Origin: Christensenella sp. UBA3798
GTDB lineage: Bacteria; Bacillota; Clostridia; Christensenellales; CAG-1252
DNA: 14,499 bases
Direction: 5' to 3'
Assembly (NCBI GenBank): GCA_002368735.1
Contig: DFEQ01000040.1
Location: forward strand, 1 to 14,499
Shown here: piece after piece, positions 1-6,486 of the stretch
Layout of the letters: every line of letters begins with the position of its first letter
How positions within the stretch are numbered: position 1 is the stretch's first letter
Notes under the pieces: generated by a model
Databases searched by the model: none
Seen by the model: the letters and a program-made list of their open reading frames with translations, nothing else
What the model was told of the DNA's origin: nothing
Made by a program: the position numbers and the translations under genes

Positions 1-1024
1 CGCAACGGAAGCCAAAGCCGAGCGCAGCGGAAACGTCGGGCTCAAAAAAGAGGGACGCGTCGTTGAGTTTCAGTTTTTCGAGCGCCTCGCGTAGCTCTGT
101 GTATTTGCTGCCGTCAGCGGGGAAAATACCCGCAAACACCACGGGCTTGACCGCTTTATATCCGGGGAAAGGCTCGGCGGTGCCCCCTTCGGCAAAGGTG
201 ATGGTATCGCCGACGGCGGTATCCGAAACGTTTTTGATACTGGCGGCAAGATAGCCGACCTCCCCTGCGGAGAGCGACTTTACGGGGACCATCTTGGGGG
301 TAAATACACCCACCTCGGTCACGTCGAAGACCTTGCCGGTCGAGAACATCTTGATCTTATCCCCCACCTTGACCGAACCGTCCAGAATGCGGATAAAGCT
401 GATAGCCCCTTTATAATTATCGTAAACGGAATCGAAGATGAGCGCCTTTAAAGGTGCGTTCTCTTCACCGCGCGCGGCGGGAAGATTATAAATAATGCTC
501 TCAAGCACCTTTTCGACGTTCAAACCCGTCTTGGCGCTGATGGCGGGAGCGTCTTGCGCGGGGATGCCTATGATATCCTCGATCTCGCGCTTTGTACCTT
601 CTACGTCCGCGCCTTGCAAGTCGACCTTGTTGATGACGGGGATCACATCGAGATTATTGTCTATTGCCAAATAAACGTTGGTCAAAGTTTGCGCCTCCAC
701 GCCCTGTGTGGCGTCCACCACGAGAACGGCGCCTTCGCACGCGGCAAGAGAACGCGATACTTCGTAGGTAAAGTCCACGTGCCCCGGGGTATCGATAAGG
801 TTGAGCATATACTCCTCGCCGTCCAGTTTATAAAACATTCTGACAGGCTGGAGCTTAATGGTGATACCCCTCTCGCGCTCGATGTCCATATTATCGAGAA
901 GCTGTTCCTTTGCCTCCCGCTCGGGGACTGTCCCCGTTACGTCCATCAAGCGATCGGCGAGGGTGCTCTTGCCGTGATCGATGTGCGCTATGATGCAAAA
1001 ATTCCTGATATGTTCTTTGTCCAT
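1..1024 (-). CDS. lepA: Elongation factor 4 (LepA), N-terminal part
   Basis: Translational GTPase that back-translocates or remodels stalled ribosomes; it acts in the cytoplasm on the 70S ribosome. The first 341 residues are in the window and the gene runs off its left edge; the family is about 600 residues, so the C-terminal half is missing only because of the window. Visible motifs are the P-loop AHIDHGKST (residues 13-21), the G3 motif DTPGHVDF, and the G4 motif NKVD. The visible part ends in GFGFRC, which matches the LepA-specific region after domain II. The start is the ATG at 1024, which reads MDKEHIRNF. An in-frame TTG lies three codons upstream, and a stop (TAA) lies nine codons upstream of the ATG. 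No convincing Shine-Dalgarno precedes the ATG. A 5-bp hairpin (1035-1048) occupies the short leader instead. Confidence 0.97.
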   Translation of the reverse strand, partial: MDKEHIRNFCIIAHIDHGKSTLADRLMDVTGTVPEREAKEQLLDNMDIERERGITIKLQPVRMFYKLDGEEYMLNLIDTPGHVDFTYEVSRSLAACEGAVLVVDATQGVEAQTLTNVYLAIDNNLDVIPVINKVDLQGADVEGTKREIEDIIGIPAQDAPAISAKTGLNVEKVLESIIYNLPAARGEENAPLKALIFDSVYDNYKGAISFIRILDGSVKVGDKIKMFSTGKVFDVTEVGVFTPKMVPVKSLSAGEVGYLAASIKNVSDTAVGDTITFAEGGTAEPFPGYKAVKPVVFAGIFPADGSKYTELREALEKLKLNDASLFFEPDVSAALGFGFRC

Positions 1025-1056
1025 ACTGTCCAAGGCGGTTTTTACCGCATAAAATT

Positions 1057-1085
1057 ATTATATAATATTTTTTTTACAAGGTAAA
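1057..1085 (-). promoter_or_regulatory. Predicted sigma-A promoter of lepA
   Basis: On the minus strand, TTTACC (1085-1080) and TATAAT (1062-1057) are separated by 17 bp. Transcription would start near 1050, giving a leader of about 26 nt that contains the hairpin GCGGT-AAAA-ACCGC (1048-1035). The -35 box lies only 3 bp from the -35 box of the divergent GDPD promoter. Confidence 0.7.
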
Positions 1086-1088
1086 GTA

Positions 1089-1116
1089 TTTACATAACTA
1101 AAAGTTATGTTATAAT
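1089..1116 (+). promoter_or_regulatory. Predicted sigma-A promoter of the GDPD gene
   Basis: TTTACA (1089-1094) and TATAAT (1111-1116) are separated by 16 bp. The start of transcription would be near 1123, just upstream of the ribosome site AAAGGAG (1124-1130). The spacer is almost entirely filled by an inverted repeat, listed separately. Confidence 0.75.
1092..1110. promoter_or_regulatory. Perfect inverted repeat inside promoter spacer (candidate operator)
   Basis: ACATAACT (1092-1099), AAA, AGTTATGT (1103-1110): a perfect 8-bp inverted repeat. It starts inside the -35 box and ends exactly at the -10 box of the GDPD promoter. Bound protein there would block RNA polymerase, and it could also affect the adjacent lepA promoter. 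The regulator is unknown and no regulator gene is next to it. Confidence 0.5.
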
Positions 1117-1138
1117 ATTAGATAAAGGAGAGGAAGCA

Positions 1139-1894
1139 ATGGCAAAAATCAAACCCCAAGTCATCGATCACAGCTGGCTGTTCGATAAGCCCATCGCCCA
1201 CCGCGGACTGCACGGCGGCGGTATCATCGAGAACAGTTTGACCGCCTACGAAGCCGCCATCCAAAAGGGCTTCAATATAGAGATCGACGTACATATCCTT
1301 GCGGACGACGAGCTCGTCGTGTTTCACGACAACACTCTCGAGCGTATTTTCGGCGAAAGCATCGAATTGCAGGACCTCACCTACGATGAACTCTCTCGCT
1401 TCACCCTCCCCTTTGTCAACGAACGCATCCCTACCTTCAAAGAAGTCCTCGATTACGTCAACGGCAGGACCGGGCTTTTGATAGAGATAAAGACCTACGT
1501 CCGCACCCGTGTGGCGGAAAGAATGGCGGAACTCTTGGAGAACTATCACGGCAACTATGCGATCCAGTCCTTCAGCCCCACCGCCCTATCTTGGTATAGG
1601 AAGCACGTCCCCACTTGCCCGATCGGCATCCTTGCATCCGACGTGGTGAGCTTCGCCCTCTATTGGTCCAAGCGCATCCGTCCCGACTTTATCTCCTATA
1701 TGGTATCCAACCTCAACGACAGGAGGTCGATCATTCTGCGCGGCAAGACGCCCAAGGTGCTTGCTTGGACGGTCACCAACCCCATCTTAGAGAAAAAAGC
1801 GCGCACCTATGCCGAAAACATCATCTTTGAAGGATATCTCCCCGACCCCAACGCAAAGAGCGTCATCAACATCAAACGAACTCGAGTGATTTAA
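1139..1894 (+). CDS. Glycerophosphodiester phosphodiesterase family protein
   Basis: Likely hydrolyses glycerophosphodiesters to glycerol 3-phosphate and an alcohol, in phospholipid turnover. It has 251 residues, a normal length for a single-domain GDPD, and no signal peptide, so it is probably cytoplasmic. Catalytic signatures are present in order: HRG (21-23), EN (31-32), the metal-binding pair E48/D50 in IEIDV, and H63 in VFHD. The later motif LIEIKT and the C-terminal LAWTV fit the TIM-barrel fold. The start ATG follows AAAGGAG with good spacing and a sigma-A promoter. It is the only plus-strand gene in the first half of the window, and it ends tail to tail with the yjbR-type gene in a shared terminator. 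Family assignment is firm; the exact substrate is not known. Confidence 0.93.
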   Translation: MAKIKPQVIDHSWLFDKPIAHRGLHGGGIIENSLTAYEAAIQKGFNIEIDVHILADDELVVFHDNTLERIFGESIELQDLTYDELSRFTLPFVNERIPTFKEVLDYVNGRTGLLIEIKTYVRTRVAERMAELLENYHGNYAIQSFSPTALSWYRKHVPTCPIGILASDVVSFALYWSKRIRPDFISYMVSNLNDRRSIILRGKTPKVLAWTVTNPILEKKARTYAENIIFEGYLPDPNAKSVINIKRTRVI

Positions 1895-1916
1895 AAAAGC
1901 GCTTCGGCGCTTTTTT
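1893..1916. terminator. Bidirectional terminator shared by GDPD and yjbR-type genes
   Basis: A-tract plus GCGC (1893-1902), TTCG tetraloop (1903-1906), GCGC plus T-tract (1907-1916): a perfect 10-bp stem with a U-tract on either strand. It includes the last two bases of the GDPD stop codon (TAA, 1892-1894) and the first two plus-strand positions of the convergent gene's stop codon (1915-1917). One 24-bp element therefore ends both transcripts. Confidence 0.9.
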
Positions 1917-2589
1917 ATTTCTTTTTTGCTTTTTTGAAAGAATTCTGAAAGGAAATTTCTATCATTTCGGCGATCCTATCATCATCTACCGTATCGTCCA
2001 AGAGAATGGTCACCCAGCTCTTGTGATTCATATGATAGGAAGGATATACCCCATTTCCGAGGAACGATCCCGCTTGCTCATCGAGCTTTACGTTCATCAC
2101 TTCCACTTCACCGCTCTCGCCCTTGAGCACTTTTCCGCGACCGATATTCATGATAATAGCAAACCACTTGCGAGTATCACGGTTACGATATACGCCGAAA
2201 TGCGGGAACTGTTGCCACATAAATTCAGGCGTCACCCCATATTTTTCCGCGATATACGCGTCAATACGGTTGGCTTGATCGAAAACGTATCTTTTTACGC
2301 TTGAAATCGCGACCGCGATCTCTTCAAGCAATGCTTGATAAGCGTTACGGACCCCGACCACAAAGGCACCCGTCGCCGATTCCACGCGATGATTGACGTA
2401 TTTTTCGCCAAATTCTTCGTCGTATACGTCGCCCGATAGGACGCCACTGTCATCGATGGTAATACGAGCCATCATTCCATCGTAGATGGTCCGTTCATAC
2501 ACGTATTCTCCGTTTACACGTACGAATCCGAATTTTTCGGCTTTTTCAAAAGATATGGTGCGACGTTTGAAGATATCATATTCTATCAT
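1915..2589 (-). CDS. MmcQ/YjbR family protein (DUF419)
   Basis: Small protein family with a CyaY-like fold, often called DNA-binding, without an established cellular role. It has 224 residues from the chosen start. The C-terminal half carries the YjbR pattern: YGVTPEFMWQQFPHFGVYRN, then NVKLDEQAG, then SYHMNHKSWVTILLDD. The N-terminal ~100 residues are an additional segment rich in beta and acidic residues; single-domain members are about 120 residues. An upstream in-frame ATG at 2622 exists, but the ATG at 2589 is preceded by AAGGAG at 7-bp spacing, so it is preferred. It overlaps the end of the Gx transporter gene by 14 bp and is last in the operon. The lysine-rich tail KKAKKK ends in the shared terminator. 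Confidence 0.85.
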   Translation of the reverse strand: MIEYDIFKRRTISFEKAEKFGFVRVNGEYVYERTIYDGMMARITIDDSGVLSGDVYDEEFGEKYVNHRVESATGAFVVGVRNAYQALLEEIAVAISSVKRYVFDQANRIDAYIAEKYGVTPEFMWQQFPHFGVYRNRDTRKWFAIIMNIGRGKVLKGESGEVEVMNVKLDEQAGSFLGNGVYPSYHMNHKSWVTILLDDTVDDDRIAEMIEISFQNSFKKAKKK

Positions 2590-3094
2590 CGGTTTTCTCC
2601 TTCTTAGCACGCCTAACGCCAAGATCGACGAAGTAAACGATCACTCCGATCACCCCTCCCGCGACAGCGCCAAAGAGCGCGAGATAAACGAGGAGAAGAG
2701 CGACCCCTGCCGTACCCGTAAATGCGATCGCGACGAGGATCTGTCCTACGTTGTGCATGATGCCGCCCGCCGCACTGATGGCGGGGACGCCGTTTGCACC
2801 GATATACAAGAGGACAGTCATGATCGCAAAGGACAAAATCCCACCGCCGAGAGAATAGAGTATCATCGTCGGAGCTCCTGAAAAGAGCCCTATGATCACG
2901 CATTTTAGGACTAGTATGACCGCTGCATAGGGAACGCCGAGCCATATCAAAGCGAGCAGCACCGCGGCGTTGCCGAGACCGATCTTCGCATAGGGCAATA
3001 TAGGGATAATGGGAGGTAATAGATTCTCCAAAAAACCGAGGATCAAGGCGACTGCGAGGAGCACCGCCGTTTGCGCTGCCTTCTTCGCCGTCAT
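2576..3094 (-). CDS. Gx transporter family membrane protein (Hpre_diP_synt_I family)
   Basis: Polytopic membrane protein of 172 residues with about five hydrophobic segments, and a lysine/arginine-rich C-terminus (RRAKKEK). The N-terminal segment ending GFLENLLPPIIP and the following YAKIGLGNAAVLLAL are typical of the family once called heptaprenyl diphosphate synthase component I and now usually Gx transporter. To my recollection the Listeria electron-transfer protein EetB belongs here. The start codon overlaps the NusG-II stop by 4 bp (ATGA, 3094-3091), so translation is coupled. In this context it probably acts with the NusG-II protein and ApbE in flavin or quinone-linked electron transfer at the membrane; that role is inferred from neighbours. 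Confidence 0.85.
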   Translation of the reverse strand: MTAKKAAQTAVLLAVALILGFLENLLPPIIPILPYAKIGLGNAAVLLALIWLGVPYAAVILVLKCVIIGLFSGAPTMILYSLGGGILSFAIMTVLLYIGANGVPAISAAGGIMHNVGQILVAIAFTGTAGVALLLVYLALFGAVAGGVIGVIVYFVDLGVRRAKKEKTDDRI

Positions 3095-3456
3095 GATATC
3101 GCCTCCACTTCATCCTTCCCGCTTATCTTGACGACCACACGGTTGGGCAAACAAACGATGCTTTGCCCCGCCTTGGAGATGGCACCCCTCTTTTCGCATA
3201 TCTTATCGGAACAATCGGCATCCTCTACACGCACGAAACCGTCTTCAACGACAACGGTCAAGTGAGCAAGTTCGACGGTCGTATCAAGTCTAAGTGAAAG
3301 GGTTTTATAGAGTTCACCGTCTACATATATTTCGGCGCTATCCCCTTTCTCGGGAGAGACCGCCAAATAAACGGCGAGAGCAACCAGTGCAAGCAAAATG
3401 ACGATGAGAATTACGTCCCATACGCGAAAGAGAGCGAGCGGCTTACGCGAGGACAT
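3091..3456 (-). CDS. NusG domain II-containing membrane-anchored protein (EetA-like)
   Basis: About 121 residues. One N-terminal transmembrane segment (DVILIVILLALVALAVYLAV) is followed by an extracytoplasmic NusG domain II, seen in the beta-rich stretch starting AEIYVDGELYKTLSL and the hallmark end CLPNRVVVKI. Cysteines in DADCSDKICEKRG and the CLPN motif may matter for redox. It lacks the NGN domain of true NusG, so it is not a transcription factor. An upstream ATG at 3465 has AAGG directly abutting it; the ATG at 3456 has AAGGA at 8-bp spacing and is chosen. The 5' end overlaps apbE by 14 bp, and the 3' end overlaps the Gx gene by 4 bp. The family often accompanies ApbE and Gx proteins. 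Confidence 0.87.
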   Translation of the reverse strand: MSSRKPLALFRVWDVILIVILLALVALAVYLAVSPEKGDSAEIYVDGELYKTLSLRLDTTVELAHLTVVVEDGFVRVEDADCSDKICEKRGAISKAGQSIVCLPNRVVVKISGKDEVEAIS

Positions 3457-4438
3457 AAGAAGCATCCTTTATCGTCACGGTAAGCCCATAGGTGACGACC
3501 TTTTTATCAGTAGTGACGATAGCGCCCTTCGCGCCGCATTTTTCGAGGAGAGCTATTCCTTCATCCACACCGAGCACCACGACCGCCGTCGCAAGTGCGT
3601 CCGCAAGGATGCCGTCCTCCGTCACGATGGTAGCGGAGATAACGCCCGAGGTGGCGGGACGACCCGTCTTTGCATCAAGGATATGGTGATATCGCTCGTT
3701 TTCATAGATATAATAGCGCTCGTAATCACCGCTGGTGGCGCATATCTCATTTTCCAATAGAGTAAAGCGGAAGGCATAGCTTTCCTCACTGTCACGCGGT
3801 GGTGTAACGCCTATCTCGTAACTTTTGCCGACCGCGGCGATGGTGCCGCCGATATAGACGAGTGCTTGCTGCGCCCTCTCTTTTGCCAGATCGCGAATTC
3901 TTTCGGCAGCATATCCTTTGATAGCCCCTCCGAGATCCAAACACGCGGAACCGTTCAACTTATAGACGGAAGAGGCTTCTTCCGAATAAACGAATAACGA
4001 GCTATCGCAAAGAGCGCGCGCATTATCTATCACAGCATCGGCGGGGGGTACGCTTCCGTTCATAATATACGGAGGGTCGAATCCCCACGCCTGAACGAGG
4101 GGGAGTATGGCCGGCTCAAAGGCGCCGTCGGTTTCCTTCGCTATCTCAAAGCAACGCTTTAAGACCGGACTTTCCTCAGGAGAGAGGTGAATCACATCGC
4201 TCTCCGCTGCCGCATTGATGCGCGAGATGGCGGAACCTTCTACTTTTGTAGAAAAACTCTCCTCAATAGAGGAGAGCATCTCGGAAATCTCACTCGAAAA
4301 ATCCTTCGAGGAAGAAAAAGTAACGTAATATTCAGAGCCCATGGCGAAGCCGCGTGCCGTTTTTGTACTCGGAGAGCAAGCGCACAGAGCACATAGAAGA
4401 ACGGCTAGAAGCAACACTATCGCCGTGAGTTTTTTCAT
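3443..4438 (-). CDS. apbE: FAD:protein FMN transferase (ApbE family lipoprotein)
   Basis: Transfers FMN from FAD to a threonine of an extracytoplasmic partner flavoprotein. It has 331 residues. The N-terminal signal peptide ends in LCAC with the lipidated Cys at 21, so the enzyme sits on the outer face of the membrane. Conserved parts are RGFAMGSEYYVTF (29-41), DLGGAIKGYAAE (168-179), ATSGDYERYY (234-243), HHILDAKTGRPA (251-262) and ILADALATAVVVLG (277-290). These correspond to the substrate and Mg2+ sites of the family. YIGG (195-198) stands where NLGG is common. The start codon lies 1 bp after the degV stop and the ribosome site GAGG is inside degV. No target with the flavinylation motif is encoded in this window. 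Confidence 0.95.
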   Translation of the reverse strand: MKKLTAIVLLLAVLLCALCACSPSTKTARGFAMGSEYYVTFSSSKDFSSEISEMLSSIEESFSTKVEGSAISRINAAAESDVIHLSPEESPVLKRCFEIAKETDGAFEPAILPLVQAWGFDPPYIMNGSVPPADAVIDNARALCDSSLFVYSEEASSVYKLNGSACLDLGGAIKGYAAERIRDLAKERAQQALVYIGGTIAAVGKSYEIGVTPPRDSEESYAFRFTLLENEICATSGDYERYYIYENERYHHILDAKTGRPATSGVISATIVTEDGILADALATAVVVLGVDEGIALLEKCGAKGAIVTTDKKVVTYGLTVTIKDASYVLA

Positions 4439-4439
4439 T

Positions 4440-5303
4440 TTACCTCGCCGTAGAGCGAAAGCAAACCCCTATCGTGCCGGGACCGCAATGACTGCCTATC
4501 ACGGGACCGATGGGATAACGCCATATTTCCGCATCGGGGAACGCCTCGCGGAGTTTTGACTCCATCTTATCCGCAGCAGCCTTGTTATCGGCGTCAAGCA
4601 CGACGATGGGATACTTATCAAGTTCGGCGCCGAGAGTCTTGACCTTCTCCACAAGGGTTGATATCGCCTTATTCGCCCCGGTGACCTTGGTGACCACTTC
4701 AAGCTCGCCGTTATCGTTGGTATGTAGAATGGGCTTTAAAGAAAAGAGGGTACCGAACGCCGCGGCAGCTGCCGAAATCCTTCCTCCGCGCTTAAGATGA
4801 AAGAGGTCGTCTACGGCAAAGAACTGAGTGAAGTGATTGATATTTTCCTCTAGGTAGGAAAGCACCTCGTCAAGGGTGTGCCCTTCGTTAAAATACTTGA
4901 CGGCATAATATACCTGAATACCCGCGCCCCAACAGATGTTCTTGGTATCAAAGCGACGGAAGCGAGCCTTTGGGTACTTTGCTCTGAGGTCCTTGAGCGC
5001 CATTTCCAGGTGATTGAAGGTGCCGGACATCTTACCGCTGAAAGAGATGTACAGCATATCCTCCCCTGCCTTGAAGAAAGGCTCCAATATCTCGGTATAT
5101 ATCTGCGCGTTGAGTGCGGAAGTTATTGGCATGGAGCCGCCGCGTACAGCGGCATAGAAAGCCTCAAAATCGGTCGCCTCGCCCATATCGTAGAAATACT
5201 CTTTGCCGTCTATCGTGTACGGCATCCTGAAGAGCTCACATCCGAGCTCGGGAAGCATCGTGTACCAAAGTTCACAGTCGGTATCGAAAAAGATCTTACT
5301 CAT
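4440..5303 (-). CDS. DegV family fatty-acid-binding protein
   Basis: Cytoplasmic DegV/FakB-type protein that binds a fatty acid; FakB relatives present it to the kinase FakA for phosphorylation. It has 287 residues, a usual length. Ligand-site motifs are visible: PITSALN (59-65), SFSGKMSGT (88-96), HLKRGGRIS (169-177) and a C-terminal GPVIGSHCGPGTIGV (266-280) in which the conserved His-Gly contacts the lipid head. The N-terminal start MSKIFFDTDCELWY lacks the usual IxTDSxxDL form, so it is a divergent subtype. The ATG at 5303 follows GGAGGG. It is the first gene of a five-gene operon with apbE, NusG-II, Gx and yjbR genes. The link between DegV and a membrane redox module is unexplained. Confidence 0.92.
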   Translation of the reverse strand: MSKIFFDTDCELWYTMLPELGCELFRMPYTIDGKEYFYDMGEATDFEAFYAAVRGGSMPITSALNAQIYTEILEPFFKAGEDMLYISFSGKMSGTFNHLEMALKDLRAKYPKARFRRFDTKNICWGAGIQVYYAVKYFNEGHTLDEVLSYLEENINHFTQFFAVDDLFHLKRGGRISAAAAAFGTLFSLKPILHTNDNGELEVVTKVTGANKAISTLVEKVKTLGAELDKYPIVVLDADNKAAADKMESKLREAFPDAEIWRYPIGPVIGSHCGPGTIGVCFRSTAR

Positions 5304-5331
5304 ATACCCTCCGATGAAAGGATTTATTTAT

Positions 5332-5360
5332 ATAATAAATAAAAAAATGCCGCTTGTCAA
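5332..5360 (-). promoter_or_regulatory. Promoter of the degV operon, nested in the pilin terminator
   Basis: Minus-strand TTGACA (5360-5355) and TATTAT (5337-5332) are separated by 17 bp. The perfect -35 box is made of terminator-loop and stem bases, so one sequence ends the pilin transcript and starts the degV transcript. The predicted start is near 5325, leaving a leader of about 22 nt that contains GGAGGG. Confidence 0.75.
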
Positions 5361-5376
5361 GGAATGACAAGCGGCA
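5341..5376 (-). terminator. Rho-independent terminator of the prepilin gene
   Basis: Stem TGCCGCTTGTC (5348-5358) with GACAAGCGGCA (5366-5376), 11 bp, loop of 7, followed on the minus strand by seven T (5347-5341). It lies 16 bp past the prepilin stop codon. Confidence 0.92.
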
Positions 5377-5392
5377 AAACTAACGAATAAGA

Positions 5393-5830
5393 TTATTTAT
5401 ATTGAACTTTGGTGCCGGGCTCGGAATCAAGATACTTGACGTTATCTTTAATAAACTTTCCGCCCTTGACCTCCAAGTCGCCCCAATAATCGCCACAGTT
5501 ATCATCGTGGAAGTAAATGTGGAAGTCGTCGGTAAGCTCGCTCACTTTCTTGCTCCACTTATCAGTGCTGCAATAGAAAGCGGCGGTATTATTCGGGAAA
5601 AGGTCTGCGATAACTTCTTTAAGCTTCCACTTGGTTGCTTCCGCCTTGTAGCCGTCCCATTGTCCGACCAAAGAATTGAGCGGGTCTTGCGCGGCGGATT
5701 GTCTTGCCCTATTAACGAAACCGGAAACCGTCACACCAACGACAGCGCCGAGGATCGCGATGATAGCGATAACGACGATAAGCTCAACCAAGGTAAAAGC
5801 TTTCTTATTCTTTTTGAAATTATAAAACAT
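5393..5830 (-). CDS. Type IV pilin-like prepilin (class III signal peptide)
   Basis: 145-residue pilin or pseudopilin precursor. The leader MFYNFKKNKKA is basic and is followed by FTLVELIVVIAIIAILGAVV. Prepilin peptidase would cut after A11, leaving N-terminal F12 and the conserved glutamate at position 5 of the mature protein (E16). Position -1 is Ala rather than the usual Gly, which is tolerated in the family. The C-terminal globular part is rich in aromatic and acidic residues and has two cysteines (C87, C112) that could form a disulfide. The ATG at 5830 has GGAGG 6 bp upstream; an ATG 20 codons further upstream lies inside the promoter and is not used. It is monocistronic. pilT lies about 0.8 kb upstream on the same strand, but no pilB, pilC or prepilin peptidase gene is in the window. 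Confidence 0.88.
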   Translation of the reverse strand: MFYNFKKNKKAFTLVELIVVIAIIAILGAVVGVTVSGFVNRARQSAAQDPLNSLVGQWDGYKAEATKWKLKEVIADLFPNNTAAFYCSTDKWSKKVSELTDDFHIYFHDDNCGDYWGDLEVKGGKFIKDNVKYLDSEPGTKVQYK

Positions 5831-5861
5831 AATTAGCCTCCGTTTAGAGATTTCTACAATA

Positions 5862-5890
5862 ATTATATATTGATTGTTATTTATTGTCAA
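5862..5890 (-). promoter_or_regulatory. Full-consensus sigma-A promoter of the prepilin gene
   Basis: Minus-strand TTGACA (5890-5885), 17-bp spacer, TATAAT (5867-5862): both boxes match consensus perfectly. Expected start near 5855 and a leader of about 25 nt with GGAGG (5841-5837). The strength suggests an abundantly expressed structural pilin rather than a minor pseudopilin. Confidence 0.88.
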
Positions 5891-6115
5891 TACCGAATTT
5901 CGTATTTATTATGAAAAAAAGACGCAAATTCGCTTCTTTCTCTTTCGTTTTTCTCCGATTATTAAAATTTAACAGCGATTTTGCCGGTTATCTTTTTTAC
6001 TCTATTGCAATTAGCAATGATTTACGGTCCACTCCTACATAGACTCAGATCATTCTACGGTGATCCAATAACAAGAGAAAAGAAATCCTATTTAACTAAG
6101 CAGAAAAAAACTAAA
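5891..6115. other. AT-rich intergenic stretch without recognised gene
   Basis: Between the prepilin promoter and the tRNA-Leu-linked repeat. I see only small inverted repeats, such as GATCA-8-TGATC near 6050-6067 and TTGC-5-GCAA near 6005-6017. A short open frame starting at 5981 runs into the repeat and has no ribosome site, so I do not call it a gene. Confidence 0.6.
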
Positions 6116-6486
6116 AGCACTTGCCGAAGCAAGTGCTCTTGGTGCGATCAGGGGGACGCCCATCTCTCGCCGGGGTGGCAAACGCTGTGCCCGCTCGCGT
6201 TTGGCGCCGCCTAACGTGCTGATCCAACTTTATCAGTCGGCGCTCCCCACCCGTTCAAGTCCCCCAAAAACAAAGAAAAAAGCACTTGCCGATGCAAGTG
6301 CTCTTGGGCGATCAGGGGGACACACATCTCTCGCCGGGGTGGCAAACGCTGTGCCCGCTCGCGTTTGGCGCCGCCTAACGTGCTGATCCATCTTTATCAG
6401 TCGGCGCTCCCCACCCGTTCAAGTCCCCCAAAAACAAAGAAAAAAGCACTTGCCGAAGCAAGTGCTCTTGGTGCGATCAGGGGGAC
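6116..6486. repeat. 165-bp tandem repeat carrying tRNA-Leu 3' end and terminator
   Basis: Two full units (6116-6280, 165 bp; 6281-6444, 164 bp) and a third partial copy (6445-6486) that runs into tRNA-Leu. Each unit contains three parts. First is the 9-bp terminator hairpin AGCACTTGC-loop-GCAAGTGCT. Second is the last 17-18 nt of tRNA-Leu including CCA. Third is a 115-bp module (6151-6265 and 6315-6429) bounded by the inverted pair GGGGGAC/GTCCCCC. The first 42 nt of unit 1 are identical to the tRNA-linked copy (6445-6486); unit 2 differs in the hairpin loop (CGAT), lacks the discriminator position and has a few substitutions. Inside the module are further inverted pairs: CAAACGC/GCGTTTG, CTGAT/ATCAG and GGGTGG/CCACCC. 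Function unknown. Confidence 0.9.
6440..6466 (-). terminator. Terminator of tRNA-Leu
   Basis: Minus-strand stem AGCACTTGC (6466-6458) with GCAAGTGCT (6453-6445), loop TTCG, followed by T-rich sequence (6444-6440 and further). It starts 2 bp after the encoded CCA. Equivalent hairpins recur at 6281-6302 and 6116-6137 in the tandem repeat. Confidence 0.9.

Noticed and set aside
6190..6260. Possible integron attC site (GCCTAAC/GTTAGGC core and palindromic surroundings)
   Set aside because: Only one core site per unit, no paired R and L boxes, and no integrase or cassette gene.
6151..6265. Plus-strand tRNA with acceptor GGGGGAC/GTCCCCC and a T-loop-like GTTCAA
   Set aside because: The T-loop sequence directly abuts the acceptor strand with no 3' T-stem, and no D or anticodon arms of correct size exist.
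5981..6386. Short plus-strand open frames running through the tRNA-Leu repeat
   Set aside because: They follow the repeat units, have no ribosome sites and encode the same junk peptide from each copy.
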